Of a stretch of DNA of 64,000 bases, positions 44,951 to 53,105 are shown one piece after another (positions within the stretch are counted from its first letter, which is position 1; each line of letters opens with the position of its first letter). This stretch comes from Clostridiaceae bacterium. GTDB taxonomy: Bacteria > Bacillota > Clostridia > Lachnospirales > Lachnospiraceae. The position numbers and the translations under genes were made by a program. Location of the stretch: assembly GCA_910575435.1 (NCBI GenBank), contig CAJTGI010000001.1:41759-105758 (forward strand). Direction: 5' to 3'. The notes beneath the pieces were generated by a model that worked only from the letters and a program-made list of their open reading frames with translations, made no database searches and had not been told where the DNA came from.

Positions 44951-44960
44951 GATAGTGACC

Positions 44961-45155
44961 GTTACTATTCACGGCCGATGTGAATGGATAATAAAAAATG
45001 ATCTGTTTTTCCAATTGACTGTGAATAGCAACTAGTGACAGCATTCCGGAAGGTTTTGATGCCAATTACATTGCATTTTCTTTCTAAATAGTTTATACTA
45101 TGCGTGTTCCTATTATTTTGGAAAATGTCTTTTTGACTGTTCGGAGAATAGTAAC
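44961..45155. repeat. 195-bp palindromic element, copy 2 (after the MFS gene)
   Basis: It starts GTTACTATTCAC at 44961 and ends GAGAATAGTAAC at 45155, with an internal GTGAATAGCAAC at 45021-45032 that can pair with the left end. Length and terminal sequence match the element at 38282-38476, but the interior is diverged. No ORF is present. Confidence 0.55.
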
Positions 45156-45206
45156 TTGAGACCATTTTCAACAGCTGTGATGGAAAGGAAGGAATGTTAA
45201 AAGTAA

Positions 45207-45725
45207 ATGTTTCAGAATTTATATCCAGATGAGGACGTAGCCTCGGCGTACGAGATAGACTATCAGGCATTTTTCGATCAGGGATACAGGGGAATCCTTT
45301 TTGACGTGGATAATACTTTGGTAGAGCACGACCAGCCTGTGACCCTGGTGGCAATCGAACTATTTCAGAGGATACAGGAGATGGGATTTCAGACCTGCAT
45401 TATCTCCAATAATAAGGATGAGAGAGTGAAGCCCTTGGCGGTGGCGCTGGAGTCTGATTATGTATACAAGGCAGGAAAGCCTTCTGCCAGAGGATATCTG
45501 CAGGGGATGGAGCAGATGGGTACCATGCCGGAAACCACGCTGTTTGTGGGAGATCAGATATTTACAGATATCTGGGGGGCCAACCGGGCGGGGGTGCATT
45601 CCATCCTGGTAAAGCAGATTGCGAAACATGAGGAAATCCAGATCGTATTGAAGCGATTACTAGAAAAAATTGTCATGGCATGCTATCGCAGGCAGAAGGC
45701 AAAGCATGTGAACGGAACATATTAG
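45207..45725 (+). CDS. YqeG-family HAD phosphatase
   Basis: A 172-residue HAD-superfamily IIIA phosphatase. Motif I is LFDVDNTLVEHD (Asp33, Asp35); motif II lies in CIISNNKD; the lysine motif is KAGKPSARGYL; motif III is VGDQIFTDIWGANRAG. The group is near-universal in Firmicutes. Some members dephosphorylate phosphatidylglycerophosphate (the GEP4/PTPMT-like role), which would complement PgsA at 21.5 kb, but that activity is inferred here. Confidence 0.87.
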   Translation: MFQNLYPDEDVASAYEIDYQAFFDQGYRGILFDVDNTLVEHDQPVTLVAIELFQRIQEMGFQTCIISNNKDERVKPLAVALESDYVYKAGKPSARGYLQGMEQMGTMPETTLFVGDQIFTDIWGANRAGVHSILVKQIAKHEEIQIVLKRLLEKIVMACYRRQKAKHVNGTY

Positions 45726-45746
45726 CATAGAATAGTATACTTTTTA

Positions 45747-45771
45747 GGGATGCGTTGGCATCCCTCTTTTT
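45747..45771 (+). terminator. Terminator after the YqeG-like gene
   Basis: GGGATGC pairs with GCATCCC, followed by TCTTTTT and then TTTACTGTATAGGAAA, the same string that follows the rpsA terminator. Confidence 0.85.
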
Positions 45772-45823
45772 ACTGTATAGGAAACTGCGTTCGCAGCGAC
45801 ATTTGGGAATGTAAAAGAAACAT

Positions 45824-46618
45824 TCAGCCCTGTCTTATGATTTTTTGGGGCAGTGGGATGCTGTCGTAAATCTCCCGATATTCTTTTTGTGAGTATTCCA
45901 CGATATAATTTTTTTCAAATTTCTTTGGATGATTCTTGCCGGAGAGATAATCTGCCGCCTTGTTGTATGCGATGGCGGCTTCTTCGGGCGTGGGAAAGCG
46001 GCCGATCAGAAAATCCCCATGGATATGTATTTTTGCGGTATATTCCGGCTGGCTTTCCGTGCCAGTATTTGTCACCCCCTGGTAGGGATTGAGGATTTCG
46101 ATATTGCTGTAGCGGAAATCATTGGAATCTCCGTTGGCAAATCGGAAATCTATACCGGGGCGGGCAAAGTTGCGGATGCCATATCGGGAGTGGATGTTGG
46201 TCTGCATGCCGTACTCTGCCACGAATAGGTGGTTTCCCCGGCGCATGATGGAGTGGTTGGAGTAGTAGAACAGATCATCCGCATCAAAAAGCAGCACGTC
46301 TGTGGGGCTTAGATAATAGGAAAAAAAGCTGCTCCGCAGATAGATGGGAGTCTTGATATAAAATCCGTTATTTTTAAAATTAATCAGGGAAATCCATTTT
46401 CGGAAAGGAAGGGCGGGAAAACGGCTGGCATCATAGTCATCGGGAGACAATGCCATGTCCCCTTCCAGCAATTCCCTGGCTTCCAGATATGCGGCGTGGG
46501 CTTCCTCTTCCGTGGCATAGCCTCCCAGGCTGATATGCTTGGAGCGGTAGGTGACGGAGGAGCGGTAATAGATGCTCCCGTCTTTTTTTGTTGCATTTAA
46601 AGTGCCTGGCAGTGCCAT
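45824..46618 (-). CDS. AP2-domain protein with a degenerate HNH-like centre
   Basis: A 264-residue protein with two AP2/ERF-type DNA-binding segments. One is near the N-terminus (GSIYYRSSVTYRSKHISLGG, YATEEEAHAAYLEARELLEG), the other near the C-terminus (YTAKIHIHGDFLIGRFPTPE, EAAIAYNKAADYLSG). Between them, GIDFRFANGDSNDFRYSNIE aligns with the end of HNH homing endonuclease domains but lacks the expected histidines, so cleavage is unlikely. Plant AP2 domains are thought to derive from such elements. The ATG at 46618 follows AAGGGGA. It may be a regulator or a decayed homing enzyme. Confidence 0.7.
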   Translation of the reverse strand: MALPGTLNATKKDGSIYYRSSVTYRSKHISLGGYATEEEAHAAYLEARELLEGDMALSPDDYDASRFPALPFRKWISLINFKNNGFYIKTPIYLRSSFFSYYLSPTDVLLFDADDLFYYSNHSIMRRGNHLFVAEYGMQTNIHSRYGIRNFARPGIDFRFANGDSNDFRYSNIEILNPYQGVTNTGTESQPEYTAKIHIHGDFLIGRFPTPEEAAIAYNKAADYLSGKNHPKKFEKNYIVEYSQKEYREIYDSIPLPQKIIRQG

Positions 46619-46639
46619 GATAATCCCCCTTGATGTCAT

Positions 46640-47034
46640 TATGCCCTTTTAATATGGAAGGAACGAAAATTCCATGGGCATCATATGGTAACAATAGATG
46701 TAAACAATAATTATTATACCACGTCTTCTCAATAGTGAAAAGTAATTTGACATAATATGTCGAAGAAGATGAGGTAAATAATGGAATTGCACCAAAAAAG
46801 AAAGTCAAAACCTGTATATTTTTCTGTAAATGTTACAAAAATATGTAATAAATGAATATTTATTCAAAATCAGCCATATACTTTGTAATATAATCGTAAC
46901 ATTTTGGTTCGCGATTTATTCTCGCGATGGCAAAGTGAAGATATGCGGATTTATTTGCACATCTGAGCGCGCCCGCGGGGTATTTGACCTGTGCCTGTGC
47001 CAGATGATTGGCAGGGCAGGAATGGAGGATGATT
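46640..47034. other. AT-rich divergent intergenic region
   Basis: This 395-base gap separates the divergent AP2 and hydrolase genes. It holds a TATAAT at 46889-46894 that could drive the hydrolase and two TCGCGA sequences (46909-46914, 46922-46927). I see no gene or RNA structure. Confidence 0.4.
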
Positions 47035-47811
47035 ATGATTAAAATAGTTCGGGGAGTCACGATTGCCGCTTCCATGGCGGGAATTGTGATGGGACTGCCA
47101 AACGGTGGTGCGGCGGTGGCCCAGGCTCCCACGCAGTCGGTTATTTCCATTGATGGAACGTCTGCTATTGATGAGGGCAGCCAGTTAGAGTTGCTGCCAA
47201 ATCCCGTTTTGAGGAATGAGGAAGGGCAGGATGCCGCTGCGGTACAGGCTTTTGCCCTGCAGCAGGAGGCGAAGGAGAAGATTGCCACCCTGGCTGCCAG
47301 TCGTTCCCTGCGGGTACAGGAAGAAAAAATCCGGGCGGAAAGGCTTCGGAAGAAGAGGCTGGCGGAGAAAAGGCGCCGGGCGGAGGCTAAGCGCCGGAAG
47401 GAGATTCAGGCGTGCTGCGGCGTGGCTGCGGGCACTAGCGATCAGAGGATTCTGGAGAGGATTGTGGAGGCGGAAGCCGGGGGAGAGGATTTTAAGGGAA
47501 GGCTCCTTGTTGCCAACGTGGTGTTAAACAGGGTGAAGCACAAAGCGTTTCCCTCTTCTATCCGGGGCGTTGTATTTGCCCACAGAGGGTCCAGATACCA
47601 GTTTTCCCCGATTTCGGACGGAAGATACTATACCGTATCCGTTTCCAAGGGGACGAAAAAGGCTGTAAATGCGGCGTTGCAGGGGAAAGACCCCTCTCAG
47701 GGAGCACTGTATTTCATGGAGCGATCCTATGCGGATAGCGGAAATGTCAGATGGTTTGACAGGTCTCTTACGAGATTGTTCCGATATGGATGCCATGAGT
47801 TTTTTAGATAG
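47035..47811 (+). CDS. Cell-wall hydrolase of the SleB/CwlJ type
   Basis: A secreted protein of 258 residues. A signal peptide (VRGVTIAASMAGIVMGLPNG) is followed by a Glu/Lys/Arg-rich helical linker (residues about 80-120). The C-terminal Hydrolase_2 domain (residues about 135-258) contains the catalytic-type glutamate in ILERIVEAEAGGEDFKGRLL, then VANVVLNRV and YQFSPISDGRYYTVSVSKGT. SleB and CwlJ degrade spore cortex peptidoglycan; related enzymes act in vegetative wall turnover. The lack of a spore-type binding domain leaves the role open. The ATG at 47035 follows TGGAGG. Confidence 0.86.
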   Translation: MIKIVRGVTIAASMAGIVMGLPNGGAAVAQAPTQSVISIDGTSAIDEGSQLELLPNPVLRNEEGQDAAAVQAFALQQEAKEKIATLAASRSLRVQEEKIRAERLRKKRLAEKRRRAEAKRRKEIQACCGVAAGTSDQRILERIVEAEAGGEDFKGRLLVANVVLNRVKHKAFPSSIRGVVFAHRGSRYQFSPISDGRYYTVSVSKGTKKAVNAALQGKDPSQGALYFMERSYADSGNVRWFDRSLTRLFRYGCHEFFR

Positions 47812-47875
47812 AGGATCGCTATGGCTTCTGCGTGCAAAGCATGGGCTTGGGTGAGAAAATAGTGATTGATAAAAT

Positions 47876-47907
47876 AAGGGCAGGAAAGCATAGGTTTTCC
47901 TGCCCTT
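47876..47907 (+). terminator. Hairpin after the hydrolase gene
   Basis: AAGGGCAGGAAA pairs with TTTTCCTGCCCTT around a short loop. Only a weak AT-rich tail follows, so termination may be imperfect. Confidence 0.6.
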
Positions 47908-48067
47908 GAAAATTATATTCCATTATTGTATAATAGCGTTTAATTGAAACTGAGGATGTTTTTTATTATTTGGCGCGCCACCAAAATGATGCTATCAAAT
48001 GAATGGGCAATCACGGCAAATCAGAGGTTTGTTTTACATATGGTGGTGCTGCCAGAAAGCGTCGATG

Positions 48068-48155
48068 TCGTCTCGAGGCGGTAACCGTCCCGAGACGGCA
48101 ATATCGTCCAAAGATGTCAATACCGTCCCGAGACGGCAATGCCGTCCTAAGACGG
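48068..48155. repeat. Five tandem 14-bp palindromes upstream of thrC
   Basis: Units of the form CCGTCCCGAGACGG lie at 48068, 48085, 48104, 48123 and 48142, mostly 19 bases apart. Units 2 and 4 are identical; unit 5 is CCGTCCTAAGACGG; units 1 and 3 are degenerate. Each can form a 5-bp hairpin, or the array could bind a dimeric protein at nearly two helical turns. The 399-base gap before thrC contains no gene. Confidence 0.7.
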
Positions 48156-48210
48156 TATGTTAGTTTAGAGCAGTTATAAAGTGCTGTAAGTAGAAAGATG
48201 GAGGCGAAAC

Positions 48211-49698
48211 ATGGAGATGATGTATCGAAGTACCAGAAGTGATCAGGAGCCTGTGACGGCATCTCAGGCAATTTTGAAAGGATTGGCAGATGACGGGGGG
48301 TTATTTGTGCCCTCTGGCATTCCGAAACTGGAGATGCCCCTTGAGAAATTGGCACAGATGAGTTATCGGGAGATGGCTTATGAGGTCATGAGGCTATTTT
48401 TCACAGATTTTACGGAAGAGGAACTGAAAAATTGCATCAGTCGGGCATACGATGACAAGTTTGACACGGAGGAGATTGCGCCGCTGGTGGAAAAGGACGG
48501 GGTATATTATCTGGAATTGTTCCATGGGGCAACCATCGCATTTAAGGATATGGCTCTGTCGATTCTGCCCCATCTCCTTACCACTTCTGCAAAGAAGAAC
48601 CATATCACCAATGAGATCGTGATTCTCACGGCTACCTCCGGCGATACGGGCAAGGCGGCGCTGGCTGGCTTTGCTGACGTGGAGGGAACCCGCATCATTG
48701 TATTTTATCCGAAAAATGGCGTGAGCGCCATCCAGGAGCGGCAGATGGTGACCCAGAAGGGAGCCAACACCAAAGTGGTGGGAATTACAGGGAACTTTGA
48801 TGATGCTCAGAGCGGCGTGAAGGCTATGTTTAATAATAAGGAACTTGCGGAAGTGATGGCGGGCAAGGGTTATCAATTCTCCTCTGCCAATTCCATCAAT
48901 ATCGGCCGTCTCGTGCCCCAGGTGGTTTATTACGTGTATGCATACACCCGCCTGCTTGGCCGTGGGGCTGTCCAGATGGGTGAGAGGGTGAATTTCGTGG
49001 TGCCTACGGGGAATTTTGGCAATATCCTGGCGGCATACTATGCGAAGAACATGGGGATTCCCGTGGGGAAGCTGATCTGTGCCTCCAACGAAAACAAGGT
49101 GCTGTATGATTTCTTTGAGACTGGGGTATATGACAGGAACCGGGAATTTATCCTGACCACCTCCCCCTCCATGGATATTTTGATTTCCAGCAATCTGGAG
49201 AGGCTGGTTTATCAGATTGCCGGGGAAGACTGGAAGGCTACGAAGAAGATGATGGATGATTTGGCCGCAAAGGGAAAATATGCTGTCACGGATGAGATGA
49301 AGAGCCGTATGAAAGACTTTGTGGGAGGCTGGGCAGGCGAGGAGAAGTGTGCCGAAGAGATTCGCCGAGTTTATGAGAAGACGGGCTACGTGATGGATAC
49401 CCACACTTCTGTGGCGTCTGCAGTGTACCATGAGTATAGGGAGTCTACAGAGGATGATGCCAAGACGGTCATTGCCTCCACTGCCAGCCCGTATAAATTT
49501 GCCACCAGTGTCATGGCGGCTATTGACCAGGAGTTTGTGGGAATGGATGATTTTGCCCTGATTGATGAACTCAGCAGCACTTCTGGAACAAAGATTCCTT
49601 CCGCTGTGGAGGAAATCCGCACGGCTCCTGTGCTTCATGATCTTGTGTGCGAGACGGAAGAGATGCAGAGTACGGTGGAGAAGATTCTGGGACTGTAA
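48211..49698 (+). CDS. thrC: Threonine synthase
   Basis: A PLP enzyme of 495 residues converting O-phosphohomoserine to threonine. The long-form N-terminus (YRSTRSDQEPVTASQAILKG) is typical of bacterial ThrC type 2. PLP lysine is Lys112 in FHGATIAFKDMALSILPHLL, and the phosphate-binding loop is LTATSGDTGKAALAGF. TGNFGNILAAYYAKNMGIP completes the fold. GGAGG precedes the ATG. It may be coordinated with the threonine ammonia-lyase at 34.7 kb. The palindromic array at 48.1 kb lies in its leader. Confidence 0.95.
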   Translation: MEMMYRSTRSDQEPVTASQAILKGLADDGGLFVPSGIPKLEMPLEKLAQMSYREMAYEVMRLFFTDFTEEELKNCISRAYDDKFDTEEIAPLVEKDGVYYLELFHGATIAFKDMALSILPHLLTTSAKKNHITNEIVILTATSGDTGKAALAGFADVEGTRIIVFYPKNGVSAIQERQMVTQKGANTKVVGITGNFDDAQSGVKAMFNNKELAEVMAGKGYQFSSANSINIGRLVPQVVYYVYAYTRLLGRGAVQMGERVNFVVPTGNFGNILAAYYAKNMGIPVGKLICASNENKVLYDFFETGVYDRNREFILTTSPSMDILISSNLERLVYQIAGEDWKATKKMMDDLAAKGKYAVTDEMKSRMKDFVGGWAGEEKCAEEIRRVYEKTGYVMDTHTSVASAVYHEYRESTEDDAKTVIASTASPYKFATSVMAAIDQEFVGMDDFALIDELSSTSGTKIPSAVEEIRTAPVLHDLVCETEEMQSTVEKILGL

Positions 49699-49710
49699 AG
49701 ATTTTAGTAC

Positions 49711-49739
49711 TTGTCAAGGGAATATTTTTTTGATATAAT
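49711..49739 (+). promoter_or_regulatory. Strong sigma-A promoter of rpsB-tsf
   Basis: TTGTCA at 49711-49716 and TATAAT at 49734-49739 are 17 bases apart. The leader to the rpsB start is about 140 bases, long enough for the autoregulatory structures common before rpsB, but I could not identify one. Confidence 0.8.
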
Positions 49740-49889
49740 TTAATTTGTGTCGTGTGCTTGGGGACGATTAGAACCTTTGCTGCGGCACGGGAACAATAGA
49801 AATCACATATGCGGATTGCGTAATGGTGCCGGTTTGGGTCTTGCGTTTGGAAGCATATGGAAGGCAAAAAACCAGATGGAGGTAGTAAG

Positions 49890-50627
49890 ATGAGTGTTAT
49901 TTCAATGAAGCAGTTGCTGGAAGCCGGTGTTCATTTTGGACATCAGACAAGAAGATGGAACCCTAAGATGGCTGAGTACATCTATACGGAGCGCAATGGC
50001 ATTTATATCATTGACCTGCAGAAGTCCGTGGGCATGGTGGATACTGCGTATAATGCGGTGAAGGACATTGTGGCAGATGGCGGCACGATTTTATTTGTGG
50101 GAACCAAGAAGCAGGCCCAGGATTCTATCAAGGCTGAGGCTGAGCGGTGCGGCATGTACTATGTGAATGAGAGATGGCTGGGCGGCATGCTCACCAACTT
50201 CAAGACCATCCAGACCAGGATTAAGAGGCTCAAGGCTATTGAGACCATGTCTGAGGATGGCACTTTTGACGTGCTCCCCAAAAAGGAAGTCATCGGGCTG
50301 AAGAAGGAATGGGATAAGTTGGAGAAGAATCTTGGCGGCATCAAGGAGATGAAGAAGATTCCGGATGTGATTTTTGTGGTGGATCCCAAGAAGGAGAGAA
50401 TTTGCATCCAGGAGGCGCATACGCTGGGGATTCCTTTGGTTGGCATTGCAGATACCAACTGTGATCCGGAGGAACTTGATTATGTCATTCCAGGAAACGA
50501 TGATGCCATCAGGGCAGTGAAGTTGATTGTTTCTACCATTGCTGACGCAGTAATTGAGGCAAATCAGGGCGTGTCCATGGAGGATGCTCCGGCTGGGGAG
50601 GATTCCGTGGAAGAGGCAGGAGCATAG
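49890..50627 (+). CDS. rpsB: 30S ribosomal protein S2
   Basis: A 245-residue ribosomal protein beginning [20 protein letters not shown] and containing [55 protein letters not shown] and [20 protein letters not shown]. It is needed for assembly of the 30S platform. The ATG at 49890 follows GGAGG; the frame is open to 49857. It is followed by tsf, the conserved pairing. Confidence 0.98.
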   Translation: MSVISMKQLLEAGVHFGHQTRRWNPKMAEYIYTERNGIYIIDLQKSVGMVDTAYNAVKDIVADGGTILFVGTKKQAQDSIKAEAERCGMYYVNERWLGGMLTNFKTIQTRIKRLKAIETMSEDGTFDVLPKKEVIGLKKEWDKLEKNLGGIKEMKKIPDVIFVVDPKKERICIQEAHTLGIPLVGIADTNCDPEELDYVIPGNDDAIRAVKLIVSTIADAVIEANQGVSMEDAPAGEDSVEEAGA

Positions 50628-50737
50628 TCGATGTCCTGTTGGAATCGGAGTGATTCCGTTTGGCGGGCGAGTTATGGCTGTTCAGGTCATTGCATAGTGC
50701 GCAATAGAATAGATTGATGATTTGGAGGAAATAGAAG

Positions 50738-51667
50738 ATGGCTATTACGGCTTCACAGGTGAAGGAATTAAGAGAGATGACTGGCGCTGGCATGATGGAT
50801 TGCAAGAAGGCGCTTACAAATACTGACGGAGATATGGATGCGGCAGTAGAGTGGCTGAGGGAGAATGGCCTTGCCAAGGCTGCCAAGAAGTCTGGCCGCA
50901 TTGCGGCAGAGGGCGTTGTGGCAGTTGAGGTGTGCGATTGTGGAAAGAGCGCATCTATCGTAGAAGTAAACTCTGAGACAGATTTCGTGGCAAAGAATGA
51001 GATTTTCCAAGAGTTTGTTGCCCAGGTGGCTTCCCAGGCGAGACAGACAAAGGCGGCAGATATTGAGGCTTTCCTAGCAGAGCCTTGGGCGGCAGATGAT
51101 GCGGGCTCCGTTGAGGACAAGTTGAAGGCAATGATTGCCAAGATTGGCGAGAACATGAATATCCGCCGCTTTGAGAAGGTGGAGACAGAGGGAATGGTTG
51201 TTTCCTATATCCATGCTGGCGGCAAGATTGGCGTGCTGGTGGAGGCTGACACGGACAGCGACAGCGATGGCGTGAAAGAATGCCTGAAGAATGTGGCGAT
51301 GCAGATTGCGGCACTGAATCCCAAGTATGTCTCTTCTGACGATGTGGACGAGGAGTATAAGGAGAGCGAGAAGCAGGTGCTTCTGGCACAGGCGAAGAAT
51401 GATCCTAAGAATGAGGGCAAGCCGGACAATATCATTGAGAAGATGATTATCGGCCGCCTGAATAAAGAACTCAAGGAGGTCTGCCTTCTGGAGCAGGCTT
51501 ATGTGAAGGCTGAAAATAAGGAGAATGTAAAGCAGTACGTGGAGTCTGTGGCAAAGGCTGAGGGATGCAAGTTGAATGTGACCAAGTTTATCCGTTTCGA
51601 GACCGGCGAGGGCCTGGAGAAGAAGGAGGAGGACTTTGCGGCAGAGGTGGCTGCACAGATGAAATAG
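50738..51667 (+). CDS. tsf: Elongation factor Ts
   Basis: A 309-residue nucleotide exchange factor for EF-Tu. It starts with the UBA-like domain ITASQVKELREMTGAGMMDC and KKAL, followed by ENGLAKAAKKSGRIAAEGVV and the signature EVNSETDFVAKNEIFQEFV. Downstream, LEQAYVKAENKENVKQYVES and a charged end complete the fold. TTGGAGG precedes the ATG. A terminator follows. Confidence 0.98.
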   Translation: MAITASQVKELREMTGAGMMDCKKALTNTDGDMDAAVEWLRENGLAKAAKKSGRIAAEGVVAVEVCDCGKSASIVEVNSETDFVAKNEIFQEFVAQVASQARQTKAADIEAFLAEPWAADDAGSVEDKLKAMIAKIGENMNIRRFEKVETEGMVVSYIHAGGKIGVLVEADTDSDSDGVKECLKNVAMQIAALNPKYVSSDDVDEEYKESEKQVLLAQAKNDPKNEGKPDNIIEKMIIGRLNKELKEVCLLEQAYVKAENKENVKQYVESVAKAEGCKLNVTKFIRFETGEGLEKKEEDFAAEVAAQMK

Positions 51668-51701
51668 ACGCGTTAGCTACGAGCCACGCATGAGTGAAAA
51701 A

Positions 51702-51742
51702 AAGGAACCAGTGAGAGTTTGCTTTCAGATGGTTCCTTTTTT
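51702..51742 (+). terminator. Terminator of the rpsB-tsf operon
   Basis: AAGGAACCA pairs with TGGTTCCTT, followed by a T-run; an A-run precedes the stem, so it may act in both directions. Confidence 0.85.
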
Positions 51743-51840
51743 GAACGAGTATGCGGCGACAGCCGTGACCCGACATGAAGCAATACTGTCGTAGACAGTT
51801 TGCAAAATGGAGGGTGCGTGGCGAGCATAAAGAACCCTAT

Positions 51841-51876
51841 AAAACGCTGGGAACACGCATGTTTCCAGCGTTTTTT
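51841..51876. terminator. Bidirectional-type terminator hairpin
   Basis: AAAACGCTGG pairs with CCAGCGTTTT, extended by GAA/TTC-type pairs and followed by TTTT. No gene lies directly before it on either strand. Confidence 0.7.
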
Positions 51877-51930
51877 GCGATTTAGGGGGTATCATAAACT
51901 GGTGCAAAATATTGTAAGTTTTTGCACCAA

Positions 51931-52049
51931 AGTTGGTCAAAAGTTGGTCAGGCAAGTTGGTCAAAATTTTTTGACCAACTTTGGAAGAGAAGTTTGCATG
52001 ATTTTTATATGGTAGAAAAAGTTGGTCAGAGGAAAGCAGAAGTTGGTCA
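51931..52049. repeat. Iterated AGTTGGTCA motif
   Basis: AGTTGGTCA occurs directly at 51931, 51942, 51955, 52020 and 52041, and inverted as TGACCAACT at 51972-51980. The third and inverted copies form a hairpin. Just upstream GGTGCAAAA and TTTTGCACC (51901-51929) form another. The cluster begins the AT-rich accessory stretch after tsf. It could be a protein-binding array or an old element end. Confidence 0.7.
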
Positions 52050-52115
52050 GGATGATGAGCGTCTGCTTTTTCTGTTACTAAGGAGGTTAAAAATCGAATG
52101 AATTTTACGCAGAAT

Positions 52116-52194
52116 AAATTTCTATCTGCAAGGCGGAAGATTGAGCTGTAGCGAGTGCTACAGCGATTGATGACAACGCAGCAGATAGAAATTT
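52116..52194. repeat. Perfect 14-bp inverted repeat enclosing a second hairpin
   Basis: AAATTTCTATCTGC (52116-52129) is the exact reverse complement of GCAGATAGAAATTT (52181-52194). Inside, GCTGTAGC (52145-52152) pairs with GCTACAGC (52157-52164). A further inverted repeat TTTCACCGCCTTA with TAAGGCGTGAAA follows, up to the ribosome binding site of the next ORF. Together these form a highly structured leader or a MITE-like unit. Confidence 0.65.
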
Positions 52195-52274
52195 AGGCAA
52201 GTAAAAACATCGACATTTCACCGCCTTAGTAATAAATATAATTAAAATCGCTTAAGGCGTGAAAGGAGACAATG

Positions 52275-52451
52275 ATGTATTTAGTAGAAATTGAAACAAA
52301 ACTGAGAAAGGATGGGGTAATTCAGATACCGGATAAGGAACTGGAGGCAACAGGACTGCATGAGGGAGATGAGGTATGTCTTTTGTATATGTCAAAACAG
52401 AAGGGGGAGAGACGTAACGATTCTGGTGAATTTATACTTGAAAGAAGATAA
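52275..52451 (+). CDS. Small AbrB/MazE-like DNA-binding protein
   Basis: A 58-residue protein. Residues about 5-42 (IETKLRKDGVIQIPDKELEA, then TGLHEGDEVCLLYM) follow the swapped-hairpin AbrB pattern: short beta strands, an IPxE/D-like turn and GLxEGDEV. AAAGGAG lies close upstream and a second ATG precedes at 52272. Antitoxins and regulators use this fold. No toxin partner follows; a terminator ends the transcript. Confidence 0.6.
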   Translation: MYLVEIETKLRKDGVIQIPDKELEATGLHEGDEVCLLYMSKQKGERRNDSGEFILERR

Positions 52452-52484
52452 TGGAATACTATGGTGAGAGACAAAAAAGATATC

Positions 52485-52529
52485 AGACGGCACTTATTTT
52501 TAGTGGAAAAGTAAGTGCCGTCTTTTTTT
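52485..52529 (+). terminator. Terminator after the AbrB-like gene
   Basis: AGACGGCACTTATTTTT pairs with AAAAGTAAGTGCCGTCT with little mismatch, followed by seven T residues. The gap to 52772 contains nothing else I can support. Confidence 0.85.
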
Positions 52530-52772
52530 ATTACAATAAGCTGGCTCACAGAGTGTGGCAGCGTTTGTTGTGGAAGGTACAAATCAAACTGGAATACTTA
52601 CATTTCAATTTGGCATTACCCTGCGAACGTGAGAAAGTAACGTAAATAAATCTATTTATCATTATTGCTATTGCATACGTTTGGAAAATATATTTGTTGG
52701 TTATTGTGAATGGATATATCTACATGTTTCGGGTATTGTGGTTGTAACAAAACAAAGAAAGGGGCTGGTACA

Positions 52773-53099
52773 ATGGAAATGAAAAACCTATGCGGAAAGA
52801 TTCCCGTGGCACTGCACCTCAAGGTAAGAGCTGAAATTGAGCAGAGGGAAATCAGTACACAGCAGTTTATCCAGCAGGTCATCGAAGAACATTTTATGGA
52901 AAAAGGAGTGAATCGTATGGAAGCAAGAACAATCGCAGTACAGGTAAGCGAGCAGTTATTTACAAGGCTCAAGAACGCAGTAGCATGGAAAGGATGCAAG
53001 CAGAAAGAATTTCTCATCAGTGTCATTGAAAAAGCAATCGAGGAAGTGGAGGAGGAGATGAAACAGGCAGACCAACCAGATGCGGAATCCGGCGAGTAA
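52773..53099 (+). CDS. Mobile-element-type ribbon-helix-helix-like protein
   Basis: A 108-residue protein with two similar halves. The first (NLCGKIPVALHLKVRAEIEQ, then REISTQQFIQQVIEEHF) and the second (ARTIAVQVSEQLFTRLKNAV, then KQKEFLISVIEKAIEEVE) each look like a strand followed by two helices. Proteins of this kind are common in integrative and conjugative elements of gut Clostridia. The ATG at 52773 follows GAAAGGGG; the frame is open to 52710. It is probably cotranscribed with the frameshifted gene that follows. Confidence 0.6.
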   Translation: MEMKNLCGKIPVALHLKVRAEIEQREISTQQFIQQVIEEHFMEKGVNRMEARTIAVQVSEQLFTRLKNAVAWKGCKQKEFLISVIEKAIEEVEEEMKQADQPDAESGE

Positions 53100-53105
53100 G
53101 AAAAA

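Noticed and set aside
48068..48155. CRISPR mini-array
   Set aside because: The repeated unit is only 14 bp with 3-5 bp between copies; there are no spacers and no cas genes.
48394..49638. 414-codon minus-strand ORF
   Set aside because: It is entirely antisense to thrC, whose motifs are complete; composition is typical of a shadow frame.
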